Part shown: piece by piece, positions 33,149 to 46,177 of the stretch
How positions within the stretch are numbered: the first letter of the stretch is position 1
Layout: the number at the start of each line of letters is the position of its first letter
Translations under genes and position numbers: made by a program
Assembly: GCA_028455995.1 (NCBI GenBank)
Contig: JABELC010000011.1
Location: 806,001 to 870,000, forward strand
Length of the DNA: 64,000 nt
Reading direction: 5' to 3'
DNA from: Scleromitrula shiraiana
Lineage: Eukaryota > Ascomycota > Leotiomycetes > Helotiales > Sclerotiniaceae
Notes under the pieces: generated by a model
Databases searched by the model: none
What the model saw: the letters and a program-made list of their open reading frames with translations, nothing else
Told to the model about the DNA's origin: nothing

Positions 33149-36100
33149 GGTGGTTGTTTGAGGGGGGGGGGCGAGGGTTTCTTGAGTGGGGGGATTTTGG
33201 GGCAGGGAGAGTGATGTGGGGAGGTGGAATGGAAACTCTATTTATTGACCCCCCATCAGAATCTTAGACAAGCTATGTAAACAACATCATCTATCTTGAA
33301 AGTTGTGCTGCCAGCCTGTCATAGGTCTAGGAATTTCGCCTGCGGTACATGCTATGCAGAGGCGAACCGACTTAATCCATATAACACAAAGTGCAGTCAG
33401 GAAAAGGCCTAACAATCAACATGGATAGAAATAGAAACCTATCGTTCATATAGTAATACTCGTGATATCCGAGATGCTAGCAATCCTGGCCAAAGCTTTT
33501 CTCTGCTATCATGTTGTCAATCCTCAGATCCGGAAAACGTTAACATTTTCAGTGTTCTTGTTGTTATTGAAATGACGAAAAAAGACCCACGTCATTCACC
33601 TTTTGGATGCGAGAGAACTTGAGATTTTTCAAGTATAGATTGGGATTCAAGTCTTGTGAGAGGAACTAGAGATGATGAAGGGTGTATGTTGGTTTTGGCA
33701 GAAATACTCCTGTTGGGTGCGAGTTCTTCAGCGAAACTTTGAGTTGATAATGGTAGAGGACTCAAGCGGCCATGGCTGGGACTTTAAATACTCACTTCAG
33801 ATGCAGAAAAACGGCAGATGCGAGGTAGATGGATCGAAAAGATTCACGTTAAGAGAAGTCATCTGCGACCTATAGGGCCAGTGAATGTAGGTATCTGAAG
33901 GTTTAGATGGAGTAAATGCAGACATTAAGGTGAAGGTATGAATAATAATCGTGGTGAATAAGAACAACCACACGACTGATTTAAAACTAGAAAGCTGTTG
34001 TAGAGTATATATATCTCTTCTATGCCCATAAATCAAAAGCCAAATATATACAGTGAAGAGTTTACCAATATCTGTCCAAGGTGACTGTATAGTAGCTCTA
34101 CATACATATCATGATCATCTGAAGGCGTGAGACCCCCACGGATCCAAAGATTGAAACTTGAGGTTAGGTGCCGGTATTCTAGGAAAATTTCGAATATTGA
34201 CTCAGAGGAAGTGTTGTCAGATAAAGCGAATATCGCTATCATTGTTATGGCCATTGCCATCATCACCACAAGACTCTGTAATATTATCACTATACTCATC
34301 ACGCAGGCTAACTGGGCCTTGCGACATAAACGGGTTCTATTTGGAACTCCCTATGTCCTCGATATACGACTTTGCGCATCACGCGGTTTGAGAGAACAAC
34401 TTTTGATACGTGTATGTACTATTGATATTTATAGGAAGAAGAACGGCTGAAGCTGACAAGTTGTTTTAATGCTATAGGTACCGTGATTGTGAAGAAGTGG
34501 AGAGTATAGTACAATGATCTCTAGGCATGTGTATAAATACGTACTTAAACACGTCTAGTGCAAAGGTTCATAGTGATGTCAATACATTCTGAACATGGCG
34601 ACACTATGTATTTACTCTCTACTCAGATATGCCACCGTAGTTCCGAGCCCATAAACTATGGTGAGAGCACATGTTCATGAACGGGGTATTCTGAAAACCG
34701 CGGTGAATAGATAAAGAGAGAACGGAATGATAATGGCAGCGAGAAATATAGTAGATAGGTAGATTTGATAGTGCAGAAGTGGCCATGGAGAGTGGCAGCA
34801 CTGATTATTATGTATATACCCAACCTAAGACCTTTCTATTATACACTGCATCTACTATTACAAGCTGCGCAAGTAAACGTTAGATAGAGCCTGCAAAGAA
34901 TATAAAGTTGGCAACAAACTATATACTATAGAGAGATACGATTCTCTTGAAAGTTCTTATATACCTCTAAGTTAGATTTCGATGTAGATATTGTCAATAT
35001 AATCGAAGTAGGAGATGGGGGATCTAGAACAAGACGATAGGAGATCAAGACAGAACTATTATGACCTCTATTTGGACGAGGCGATGAATTGTTATTACCT
35101 CGTCCTTGAATACTGCATATCTATAACTATAAAGCAAGATGAACATTGCTTCCAATTGATGGATGGACTTGTAGGGAATCATTTGATATCGAGGTTGAAT
35201 TTTGGCTTGCTTGTGAATGAATGAACTTTTGAATCCTCATATCAGAAACATTCTTTTCCTCTTTCCAACCCCGGAGTTTAACAAACTAATAATAATAATA
35301 ATAATACACTTGCATAGATAGTAGTCACCAGAGGAATCGAACATTTTCTTCTCAGCGCATATATAGCAGTAATAAACAATCTCACATACAGATAATAAAT
35401 TTCATTACCCCATGAGTTCGTTCAACGTTCGTTCATACCAAGGTTCATCGACTCGTAATCTCCCAGATATTAATTAGTAAAAACGCGGGGTACTCGAGTA
35501 CAAAGTCAAGAAAAACACAGCATACCACACCATACCATCCAAGTTAAGTTGAAGAAAAGTTCAATTAATATGTAGAATAACTTAACTCCCCAAATTCAAA
35601 TTCAAACAAATTTGCATAAAATCCAATATGTACCAATGTAAAACCACCTACGTTTCGTGCCCTACCAGTCGGTATGTCAGTATGTCAGTATGCAGATATA
35701 TTTCCCAGCCACATCAAATGTAGACCAGCCATTCTATTTATTTTATTTTATTTTTCAAGTTATTCTATTCTATTTTATTCAATTCTATTCAGTTTGACTA
35801 AACCTTTTTTTTTTTTTCTTTTTTTTTTTTTTCTTCAAAACAAAATGTAACAAATTCCTTCATATATCCACATCATTATCACCCCAGCAACGAGCGTTTA
35901 GTTTGATAAGTGTTGTTTTTATACACCAAGGTATACATACATACGGTAGACAGAGGTACAGTATAGTACAGTACAGTATAGTACAGTACAGTATAGTACA
36001 GTATAGTACAGTATAGCATATCCATCATAAATATACTTTATTTAGGAAAGAAATTGCGGGAACCGTTTTAGTTTTATTTTTTAGTTTTAGCGGTGGAGTT

Positions 36101-38427
36101 TTTACGCTTTACGCTTTAAGCTTTAAGCTTCGAAGTGAGCTTGGTAAAAGTTTGGTTGGTTAGCTGGGATGATTCCGGGTTTGGGGGTGGGAGCCCGTCG
36201 GAAGCTGGAGAGGGTGGTTTGTTGGTGTTGGTCTTGGTGTCTGTGGTTGGTATCCTTGTGAATGGTGATCATATTGGATGGGATGATGGAATGGGATGGG
36301 ATGGGATGGGATGGGATGGGATGGGTTATCGTTGATGGATGGGCGTCTGTGCGTTTGGGGGGGTTTTTTTTTTTTATCTTGGAGGTTGGGAATTGGGAAT
36401 TAGGACCTGGGAACTGGGAATTGGAATTGGAAATTGGAAATTGGAAAATCTTTTATTATTCATACCGACTTCTGGAGGGAGCTTGAGGAATATTGTAGGT
36501 GAAGTTGTACAGTATGAATGAGGATATTTTCTTCCTTCTTTTCTCTTCTTCTTCTTCTTCTTCTTCTTCTTCTTTTTTGTACTCTCAATTAAATAAGACT
36601 TGTTTTAATTGATTATTCGGGTGTGATTTATACTGTGTTTGTGTTACCGGTATACTGAATGAGGGACAGATATTCTTTGGCTCGGCATACAACAAGCACT
36701 ACACTGGAAATTTCGAAATTCGAATTCTGTCCTGTTTGTCCTGTCCTTCCTCGGTTTCTTGCATGATTGGATTCGAATAGGTGGCGAGGGAAACGAGCCT
36801 TATATGTACTTATCCGCCACAACAGGAGCTTACTACCTAGGTAATTTTGTACGTAGGTAGATAGGTAAGATTGACTGACGTTGTGTGATTATATTTCAAG
36901 GTGGTGTGAAATTGGATTTGGGTTTTATTTGAGATGAGTAAGAGAGATTGGAAGTCTTATGTTGCGATAAATGGATAGTATAATATTTGGATGAACTTAT
37001 TAGATGAAGTAGAATACTACGTATGTTTATGCCTAGCTAGTAGATAGTAGATATTAGATAGTAGATAGTAGATATACTGTATTCTAGTTTCTAGTTAGTG
37101 ACTTGCTTGATTAGGCCTTTCCCCTCGTCTTGATTCCATTACACGGTACATCTACAATATTTACTTAATCAATTGTGGACTAATCGATTGATAAAACTAC
37201 GTAGCTACACATAAGTATGTAATAGTATCCATGAATAGCTTCAAAGATAGATAGAAGACTGTCAAAGCTCATCAAAAAGAGGTAAAACCCAATTACTCAG
37301 TACCAGCCAGCCTCAGTAACTTTGAAATGTTAAACTTGAAGTAGCAGGTACAACGTAACAACATCTAACTCGACTCATCTCTAGTTCTAATGCTTCCTTC
37401 CTCTACTACCACCTAACTAACCACCTAACTAACCACCTAATTAACCACCTACTTTTTTGTACATACATCTAGAAGAAATTATGTAATACCAAGGTTATCA
37501 TATCAAGGTTATCAAGGTTACCTACCAATTACCAAGGATGAATAATTGGTTCGAGTTTATATTGTAGTGAATTAATATTTTCTCTTACCTTTCTTACCTT
37601 GACTATTTTTCTTACCTCTTACCTCTCTTACCTCTCTTACCTTGACAAAAACCTACCACCACCACCACCACCACCACCCTTCACCACTACCCTTCACCAC
37701 CACCACCACCACCACCTTTTCACCTTGACAAACGATTAGAATTTATCCTCAATATCAAAACCCCCATCCATTTAATCCATTTAATCCATTTAATCTATTT
37801 AATCTATTTTATTGATTAATAATAAATCCTACTCCAAAGTTAACCTAACCTAAACTTCAAGAATCCCTATCCATTCATACAAGACTTCTTGCTAATTTAT
37901 ATTTTTGCTTTTCTTTTCTTGATTGGATACGCGATAATCTACCTGCAGGCATTAAACAGAACGGCCAACACATAACCCTTCTTCCCACTCTATTTTTCCC
38001 TCTTTCTCCATACAAACTCCATAATAGAATCTTTCATTCATCCATCTCATTCGTACCAATACCACTACCACCACTACCATTCTCTTGATAATCTTGCGAT
38101 AGTTAATTGGGAGTCTTTACTGCACAGATGAATCTTTTATTTTGATTCAATCTTTTTTTATTTAATTTTTTTTGGGTTTTTAGAAAGTTGGGTGTGTTTG
38201 GTGCAACTACTTTTCTCTTACCACAGAAAAGGCTATCTATCTATCAGCTGGATTTTTCGGGCTGATTTTTTTTTATCTTTCGGATTTCGGTATCTCTCAA
38301 TCGACCTTTAGCCTGCTCTTTTTTGTTCTTTTACACCGGCAATTTGTTCGTTACATTTATTGAGAGATTAGTATTACCTCTGATGCCTATTTACAATCGT
38401 TAATTCGATTTGTGACGCATTATCACA
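33149..38427. other. Gene-poor block upstream of the giant disordered-protein gene
   Basis: Over 5 kb with no gene that I can support. It is packed with simple repeats: (AAT)n near 35289-35306, T-tracts (35806-35834), a GTACAGTATA tandem run (about 35950-36015), GGGAT repeats (36290-36325), a GGGAATT/GGAAATT run (36395-36447), (CTT)n (36545-36574), GTAGATA repeats (37040-37075), AACCACCTAACT repeats (37408-37448), (ACC)n (37655-37718) and TTTAATCCA repeats (37765-37810). The CT/TC-rich last kilobase is probably the promoter and long leader of the downstream gene. Short frames such as those at 33797-34302 on the minus strand look random. Confidence 0.6.
35945..36020. repeat. GTACAGTATA tandem repeat
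   Basis: Alternating GTACAGTATA and GTACA units in a head-to-tail run of about 75 bases. The units are nearly palindromic, so the run could form hairpins. Noncoding. Confidence 0.75.
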
Positions 38428-41400
38428 ATGGGCGTCGAATCTCGAAAAGCAAAAGCCCCTCCACTACCTGCCCCGACAGAAACCAGCACTGCGGATAGTG
38501 CTGATGAAAACGAAAACGACAACGCAGAGCTTGGATCAGGAGTCACAGAGAAGAGTACATACAGTTTGCCAGAGGACGGAAGCCCCGTCACTATTGCTAC
38601 TCGAAAGAAGAAACATCATGGTAAAGAGAGTCGCCCTGAGCTGGCTTCGAACAACAAATCACAAACGTCATTGTTGATCGAGTATTTCGAAGGTGGGAAA
38701 GAAGATAAAAGTCGACGACCATCCGTGCGGGTAAAAGTTACACCATCCTCGAAAAATCGAAGCAAGTCTGCTCATGACCACATCCAGATTACGGAAAGGA
38801 AAGGAAATAGAAGGCCTTCCTATACCCAAAGAATTCCATTGTCCCCCCATTTCCAGGAGAACCGACCACTGGCCCCTGAAGACGAAAACAGTATGAGTTC
38901 TTTCCGATCTACAACTGAAGAATCCAATGTCACCTCTAAGAGCGGACGACCTGTCGAGGTAGAAATCATGAGACATGGAAGTCCCTTGATCCCCACTGAC
39001 CTAGGTTCGAAAACTATGTACAATGCTTCCGAAATATCCTCCATGCCTGCCGACAGCTTCCTGGATGGGCATACAAGATCACCAGAACGAAAACGTAGTC
39101 GTAGCTTGACCAGAGATGAAGCTTTGGTTGCCGGAGCGGCCACTGGTCTGGCTGCTGGTGCGACGGCGGATAAATTACGTGCACCCTCACGACGTCGAAG
39201 TCGCAGTCTCAGTAGAGAACGAATAGTGGCACAAAAAGCAGTAGAAAAGGTCCGTGGTGATAGGTCGGAACATCGACGAAAACGCAGAAGTCGTAGTCGA
39301 AGTGTTAGCGGCGAGAAACTCGGAGAAGCACTCAAATCACCACGGAGAAGGTCAAGTCGAAGTCATCATGATGAATCCATGTTATCCGGAGCTGATTCAA
39401 TCCATACTGCTTCACAGGTCAGCCGTAACTCCGACAAATATTCTTACCGATCTGGAACGTCAAAATCCTCCATCAATAATCCTAAGCTTCTTGAGACTGT
39501 CGAAGATGCTATCCGTCGTCTTATACTCCCAGAATTGAAATCACTTAAGAGAGAGTCAAGCAAGCGCTCAGAACGTCGTGCTTCGGTTGGCAGTGGCCTT
39601 TCCAGAGAATCCGGAGAGGACTTCTTAGGACCAAAAGTTACACTTAATGATGGAGAAGTTCTTTCAGGTGACTCTATGAAGCGTCGGAAAGGTGACCATC
39701 TTAACTCATCGCGAAGCTTCGAGCGAGATGGCTCCGAGGAAACTGTCATACAAGACGAACGAGTCCACAAGAAACGTAGTGGTGAGAAACATCGTGGGCT
39801 CGAAGCAGCCGCCGTGGGTGCAGGTGTTGGTGCTTTGACTGCAGCTGCCTTAGAGAAACATCAATCACAAGAACCTATCGATGAGAAGAAAGAACGAAGA
39901 CGTAGGAGAAAGAATCATAGCCGAGGTAATAGTCTTGGCGGGGAGCTACGCGAAGATCGACTTGAAGTGACGCCGCCTATGCCACTGATGAGTGATATCA
40001 ATGCTTCCGATATTACTAGAACGTCTATCTTATCCGCTGAGACTGAAAGACCTGTGTCGGCGCATTCGGCAAGCCAGGAGCGCATTACCAGCCCTCTTAT
40101 TCGTGAGGCTGCTCGAGGCGTCGGTTCCCCATCATCTAGAACACCCACTCGAACTCCGGTCAATCTACAACACGGCTTGGGTACCCAACATTCTAATTTC
40201 TCCCGTGGTAATCTTAGTCTCAATAGCCAAAACAGTGATCAACGTCTACGTAGTCAAGAGTATGATTTGGATGAGCATGGACGAAAAATACCGATGCAAG
40301 ATCACTACGACCCAGATCTTGATGATTCGTTCGTATCGGAAGAGCATAATGCCGGTCACTCTAACTCTGCAAAGGCCGGTCTCGTAGGCGCAGCGGCTGG
40401 TGCCGGACTGGCAGCGATGCACCATGATGATGATGATTCGGAATTACTTGAAGAAGACCTTCATCATCCTTACTATCAAAATACCCAAGAGGTTCCTCCA
40501 CCGTTAAGATACATACCATATGGTTATGAGAGACGGGGACTGAGCCCAATCCAGAGTGTCTCGGGATACACCGAGAATGAGGACCAACAACTAGAAAACA
40601 AGCGGGACTCAAGATTAACGCAGAGCACCGCGTCTTACTCTTCTTTGAACAAGCCAACGCAGCATAAGAAATCTTCGAAATCACTTGATTCAATTGGCAA
40701 TATTCATAATCGACATGATTTCGCTGAGGTTCGACAAGGAGGTTTGACAGACTCTGAAATCACGCAAGATAATGATGGAGACTTCTGGGAGGAGCAGCAC
40801 CGAGAGAATGATAGGGACCGTGAGCTTGATTCCGAAGGAGAAGATTCTCGACTCGATAACAGACGAAACTATACCGATGAAAGTTTGGATACCAGAGTCG
40901 TTTCAACCGGCCAAGATATCAAAGGAGTTGGCGCAAACCCAAAATTTGTCAATACTCCTATTGGGATCGAATCTGCTGTCGCATCTCTGCTTAATGCATC
41001 TGACCTTACTGGCACCAATTCTTACCCCGGAAACAGTCAATATGATCGTAGAGCTTCGTATGCCTCTTATGAAGATGAATCTGAGAATAACTTCACAAGT
41101 CGAGGCAATAGCCCAAGAAAGAGCCCAACAAAGTATGAGGAAAAGTTCGATGTTGATGAAAACGGCCGAAAGGTTGCCATGCCAAAATCACAAACAAAGG
41201 AGAAGCTCGAAGGTGCAGCATTAGGGGCTACTGCCGCTGCCCTCTTAGCTAGGGCTCGTGAAAAGATGAATAATAACCCTGAGTTTGGAGAACGTTTACA
41301 CGGCGCACCATTGGAAAAATCCTTTAAGGAGCGCACTATGGATGGCCAACGAGTTGCTTCTCCAAGCCACAGCATTGACGAACTTAGTGAGATCAGTCAT

Positions 41401-44017
41401 GAACCTAAGATGACTGCCACTGGAATTCCTGATTTAGATGATCCAATGCCTGAAATTGGTTACGGAGATGGAGACTCAGATGTTACAACGAACCCATCCA
41501 TCATTCAAGGGCCTATCGGTGGAACACAGCAAGGTAGTCGCGACCATTGGCCAAATCAAGCCACTCCTCCAGCAAACCGTTCCGCCGAAGCTGCTCTCAA
41601 AGAAGCTGCGGAAGCCGGTCTAGTTGGCGCGGCCGCTGGCGCCGTAGCTGGTCATGATAGAGAACAAACCGAAGACCCAGATGATGATGAGTGGCGACGA
41701 ACTTCCAGTGAGCGAAAGCGTGATACTCTCATTACCAATCCCTATGAGGATACTAGTCCAATTGCTGCCATTGGAAATGGTTCTGGCCTTGATCGAGAGC
41801 TTCTAAACCAGGCCGGTTTTCAAAATGCTAGCAATCAATATAACTCTAAGCTCTATCAAACTGGCAGCCCAGGTGCTTTGCCTAAAGATGAAGGCTACAT
41901 TTCCTCAGCTCCAAATGCTCGATCAATTGGCGCGCAGACTCCCGATCAACGAAAAGGAAAAGGTATCGATTTCATGGATAAAGAATTGGGAAGTGCGGCA
42001 GATGCATTGGGAGGCGACCTTTACCCGAAACACTCCCGTCATCTTAGTGGCATGTCTCAAGGTATGGATTCACCACTGTACGACAGTGCTACTGGAAACG
42101 GCATCGATCGCATCCAATCGAAGGATATTGTTGCATTGATGGATCATCTCACTGTTCGTGATGCTCAACGCAGTGCCCGCGATACCGAAATTCTCGTTAC
42201 TCTTGTTCGAACTGCCGCAGAAATGAGAAATTCTTATGAAGATTTCAAGAGACTTCTTGCAGATACCGAAGACGTCATCATTACGGAAGTGCAAGCTAAT
42301 ACCGAGAAATCGGTTCAAAAAGTTATCAATGGGCCACGACCTCTTCCACCTAGTGCCCCTCGTTCCATCAGATCTAGGGATGAGAATCTGGAAGATCTTC
42401 CTGCAAAAAGAAGGAATGTCTTCCGCAGAGCATTGAAGGGATTGGGCAAGAAGAGTACAAATGATCTTGGCAAGATTGAAGATATGCTTGTACAATTACT
42501 TGGAGAAGTTGAAGGTTTAAAGGTTGCTCAAGGCTTACAAAATGATTCTGCGTACGATGATTATCAACCGGAAGGCCGCTCTGAGCCCGATCGAGGTTAC
42601 GAACCAGAAGGAAATGCCGGTACTTCTACCGCAAGTCACGGAAGCCAATCCGGGCATCTTTCCATTCCTCAATCGCGCGGTCCAAGCGGCAAAGGCTTTG
42701 ATGCACGCAAATTCTCGGATCACAGAATTAGTACAGTACCAGAAGGTGATGAAGATGAGGAGCTCGACCCTGATGAGCAAGATATACTTAACAATCAATT
42801 CGAGAACAACGAAGAACTTTCCACCCCAACACATGAAACTCATCGTGGAGAGTCCGTCCCACTTGATACACCCCCTCAACAGTACATACCTTCTGGATCT
42901 CTAAGTAATGAGAATACCCCACGAACGGAGACAGAGAAAACCAAGAAGCATAAATCAAGCAGTTCTTCTGGATGGATTCCTAAGGTATCACGCTGGTCCG
43001 AAACAACTGCATCGACTGTTTTCAGGGGTTTCCGTAGCAGTGGTCGTAATAGTGGTCGAAAAGAAAACGAACAGTTCAACTCTCCCCCCACAAGATCGAA
43101 CTCTGACTTTGGTACTTATACCAACAACAATGGGCATCAACGCGAGCCAAGTCGTGATCTAGATCCTGAGTCAGATCCCGAATTAGACCATGAACAAGAA
43201 CGTGATCTTGGCCAGAGGCATTATGCCCAATCAGAGCCCGACGATAAATTGCATTCTGGGTTTTCGCAAGAACAACTCCATGAAGCATTTTTACGAGATG
43301 AAATCGAACGAGACGAGATTCCAGCTATTTTAAGAACACCTGAGGATCCAAAATACAAAGCACATCGAAATTCATTAAACCTTCAACATCCACAACCTCG
43401 CCAGGGTCCAACACACCGATACCAAACTCATCTCGAGTCACAGGCACAGAACTATGATCAACCAATGTCACCATCATCGATTAATTGGGGTTCTTCAACA
43501 AGTTTGAATCGTCTACCACCCCAACAAGTTAATCGCTACAGTCAAGCAACAACTAATACCGAAAGAAATCTTTCACCAATCTCAGATGGAGGTTATTCGG
43601 ATCGTTCAGCATCTGGACAAGCACCAGCCAGACCACCCAAAGAACCTATTGTTCCAGAAAAACCACTCAACATTCGACCCAAAACTCACCAACCCAGTCC
43701 ATTGAGCAACGAGCATTTAGTCAATTCCGAAAATAAGGCTTACGAAACAAGCGGATCGCCACGATCTGCCTCGAGGAAATTATCAAGTGCTCTGGGTGTT
43801 CCGACTAGGAAACCTACTGGTCCGAGAAGTATGAGCTCGGCGTCTAAAAGTGGGGAGTTGAATAGAGATGAGACGGTTATTAGAAGAAACGTAAATAGAG
43901 GTATGTTATATTTTTTTTGATACTGGTGTGAGATGATAGTGGATTCTAACGGGTATTTCTTTAGACACCTTCGGCAGTATAGCCAGCCACCACAGTGCTG
44001 AATCGGAAACTTTTTAA
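38428..44017 (+). CDS. Giant, largely disordered fungal protein with Gly/Ala-rich repeats
   Basis: Exons 38428-43900 and 43965-44017 give 1841 residues; the small last exon adds DTFGSIASHHSAESETF. Function unknown to me. N-terminal third: Ser/Arg-rich (RSRSLTRDEAL, RRRSRSLSRERI, RRSRSRSVSGEKLGEA). Five Gly/Ala-rich hydrophobic segments are embedded in charged sequence near residues 230, 456, 650, 926 and 1061 (for example AGLVGAAAGAGLAAM and EAGLVGAAAGAVAG). A D-x-(D/E)-x-G-R-K motif occurs twice (DLDEHGRKIPM near 612, DVDENGRKVAM near 908). The only globular-looking part is about 1230-1370: VRDAQRSARDTEILVTLVRT, then RRNVFRRALKGLGKKSTNDL and an amphipathic helix. The style recalls fungal septal-pore or Woronin-body tether proteins annotated as involucrin-repeat proteins; that is inference. 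Flanked by repeat-rich deserts. Confidence 0.85.
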
Positions 44018-44417
44018 GGGGGTATGGGATGGGATAGGGTAGGATGGGATGGGTAGGATAATTTAGAGGACTAGTTACAAAACGAAAATGATACCAAAAA
44101 AAAGAGGGAGAGAAATGATATTCGAACATATAATGATTGATGGCTTTTTTAAGGAAGTCGGGGAATAATTGAATTATTTGGGGGGATAGATGGATGGATG
44201 GATGGATGAATGAATGGGGTGGAGATGAGAGGAAGGAGGAAATGATATGATATGATATGAATTGAAATGACTGGATGATACTTGGATGCTTGCTTGCTCG
44301 GATGCCTGGATTGATATGATAGGATATGAATAGGATAGGATAGGATAGGATAGGATACCTTTTTTGCAAATACTTGTCGTAACGAACTGAACTGAACGGA
44401 ACTTTTGTTTTCTATTT

Positions 44418-44449
<32 letters not shown>

Positions 44450-45194
44450 TTTTGCGTGCAGTCTTGTGGTTTACTATTTGAATGAATGTGCATATTTTGT
44501 GGCTTTTCTTCTTTCTTTTGGGTGGGTTTTGTGGTTGTGGTTGTGGTTGCGGTTGAGGTTTTAGGTGCCGGTGCAGTAGGTAGGTGGTGGGCGTAATTGG
44601 GGGATTGGTATGTTGTGCGTGGATAGAGAAGATGGATTTGATTTGATTTGATATTATCTGGTTTGGTTTCTTTTGATGAGGATGGGATGGGATGGGATGG
44701 GATAGCATGATAATGACAATGACAATGACAATGACAACAACAATGATAATAAAAAAGCAACTTGAATTTAATATTCCTTTTTCTTTCTTTTATTCACGAG
44801 TAATCAATCAATCCATCATTTTCGGTTCGGTGATGACTGGGTTTTAACCAAGTGGTATTTTTGAGGTTCTTTCTTATAATGATAGTACTCGAGTATATAT
44901 ATATATATATTGGTATCTCCAGTGAAAAATCAAATTAACGATTCGTAAGGAATTAGTAATAAATATACAAATAGACGAGATTTTCATCCCCTATCTCCAG
45001 CCTATCTAATATATTACTCTGCCCAGCAACCCACTCTACGACTCCACATCCCAGAATTTTAAAAAAAAAAAAAAAAATATCTCTCCTCCTTCCTTCCTCC
45101 GAGTCCCTCCTCGTTCAATTTCAAACCTCACACTCCCGAGAGAAAAAAAAACATCGCAGAAAATTAATGAGGAATGAACGAAAGAAAAATAAAT
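44018..45194. other. Repeat-rich region downstream of the giant gene
   Basis: No gene. GGGAT/AGGAT runs (44025-44060, 44320-44357, 44685-44704), ATGG repeats (44185-44210), GATAT repeats (44238-44258), a long T tract (44415-44453), ATGACA repeats (44708-44735), a short (TA)n (44893-44910) and an A tract (45059-45077). Apparent minus-strand frames are translations of these tracts. Confidence 0.6.
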
Positions 45195-45267
45195 GACCAG
45201 ACTGGGGCTCGATCCCAGGACCTTGTCCGTGTTAAGGACACGTGATAACCAACTACACCATCCGGCC
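45195..45267 (-). tRNA. tRNA-Val (anticodon AAC)
   Basis: A 73-nt cloverleaf reads on the minus strand. The acceptor stem GGCCGGA pairs with TCTGGTC (two G-U pairs). The D-arm contains GTAGTTGGTTATCAC. The anticodon arm TGTCC-TTAACAC-GGACA puts AAC at positions 34-36 (A34 is normally modified to inosine in eukaryotes). The T-arm CTGGG-ATCGAGC-CCCAG has the ATCGA-type loop. No intron; CCA is not encoded, as expected for a eukaryotic nuclear tRNA. It sits alone in a gene-poor block, on a C-rich to G-rich compositional switch. Confidence 0.95.
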
Positions 45268-46177
45268 TTTTGATTGGATGATTTGATGGGAGAGGGGCGG
45301 TTATGGGGGATTATGTATGGAGTGAGGAGGGGGGGTTGGGGGAAGGGGGAGGGAGGTGATAAGGGAAGAGAGGGGAGGGGAGACGGGAATGGATGAAGGG
45401 AATGGGAGATGGGATATGGGAATGGGAGGATCAAGCTATGGTAGAGGATGCAAAGAAGGTTATACATATAACTGGGAAATTGCAGAGCAATCATGAGGGA
45501 ATGTGTGGATGGGCAAATGAATGGAAGCACAATGTAAATTGGAAGGGAAAATGGAAAAGTGGTTGATGGAAGGAGAGACGAGTAAGAAGGGACAGGGAAA
45601 TGCAATAGGAATAGGAATAAGAATAGGAATAGGGAAGATATACAAAGGGGAAAAGTGGCAGGTGAACAGGAAAGTAGATGGGAATAGCAAGCAAGAATAA
45701 ACAGAATAAGCATCAGAACGGGTGGAATGGGCAGAACATTCAAGTGAATCATAATCAACGCAAGACAAAGCAAACAAGCAGCAGGAAAGAAAGGAAAGCA
45801 GGAAGAAGAAGGAAAGTGGAAGAATGAGTAAAGCATTCAAATGAATCATGATTAACGGAAGGTAAAGCAAAACAAACAGGCAGAAGGAAAGAAAGCAAAG
45901 CAGAAAGAAGAAGAAGAAGTAAATCAACAAAAAATGATCTCAAGTTTCATCTCCATCTCAGTAAATATCATTGGAAGATAGTTTGAATCTCTCAAACACA
46001 CAAACCGAGGTCTGGGGTTTGAAAAGCCAAGAGCTATTTCTCGAGATATGGATCATCATAGATGGAGATGCCTACCGAAGTAGGAGTAGCGGACAGTTCC
46101 CCGAATTTGTTTTTGGTTTTTAGTTCTAGGTTTTACGTTTTTTGGCTCTTTCTGTTTATTTTTTTGTGGCCATGTAT
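45268..46177. other. Purine-rich spacer beyond the tRNA
   Basis: The + strand is strongly purine-rich (GGGA, GGAATA, GAAGAA) for about 650 bases from 45285. Long minus-strand frames here are artefacts of that bias. Contains the ~96-bp duplication listed separately. Confidence 0.6.
45735..45925. repeat. Diverged tandem duplication, ~96-bp unit
   Basis: Two head-to-tail copies beginning CATTCAAGTGAATCATAATC (45738) and CATTCAAATGAATCATGATT (45834), followed by matching AAAGCAAAC-GGAAAGAAAG-AGAAGAAG blocks. About 80 percent alike by eye; noncoding. Confidence 0.7.

Noticed and set aside
33797..34302. Two small minus frames with hydrophobic starts, considered as secreted or membrane proteins
   Set aside because: They overlap by a few bases, have no cysteine pattern or cleavage site, and lie in AT-rich DNA where such frames are common.
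36290..36325. GGGAT repeat considered as telomere-like
   Set aside because: The fungal telomere repeat is TTAGGG; this is an internal pentamer run and similar runs occur elsewhere in spacers.
43740..44760. Two minus-strand frames of about 200 codons
   Set aside because: Made of translated GATAT, ATGG and T tracts, and partly antisense to the giant gene.
45036..45836. 266-codon minus-strand frame
   Set aside because: It runs through the tRNA and pyrimidine-rich repeats; the product is Ser/Pro/Phe/Leu low complexity and reflects the purine bias of the opposite strand.
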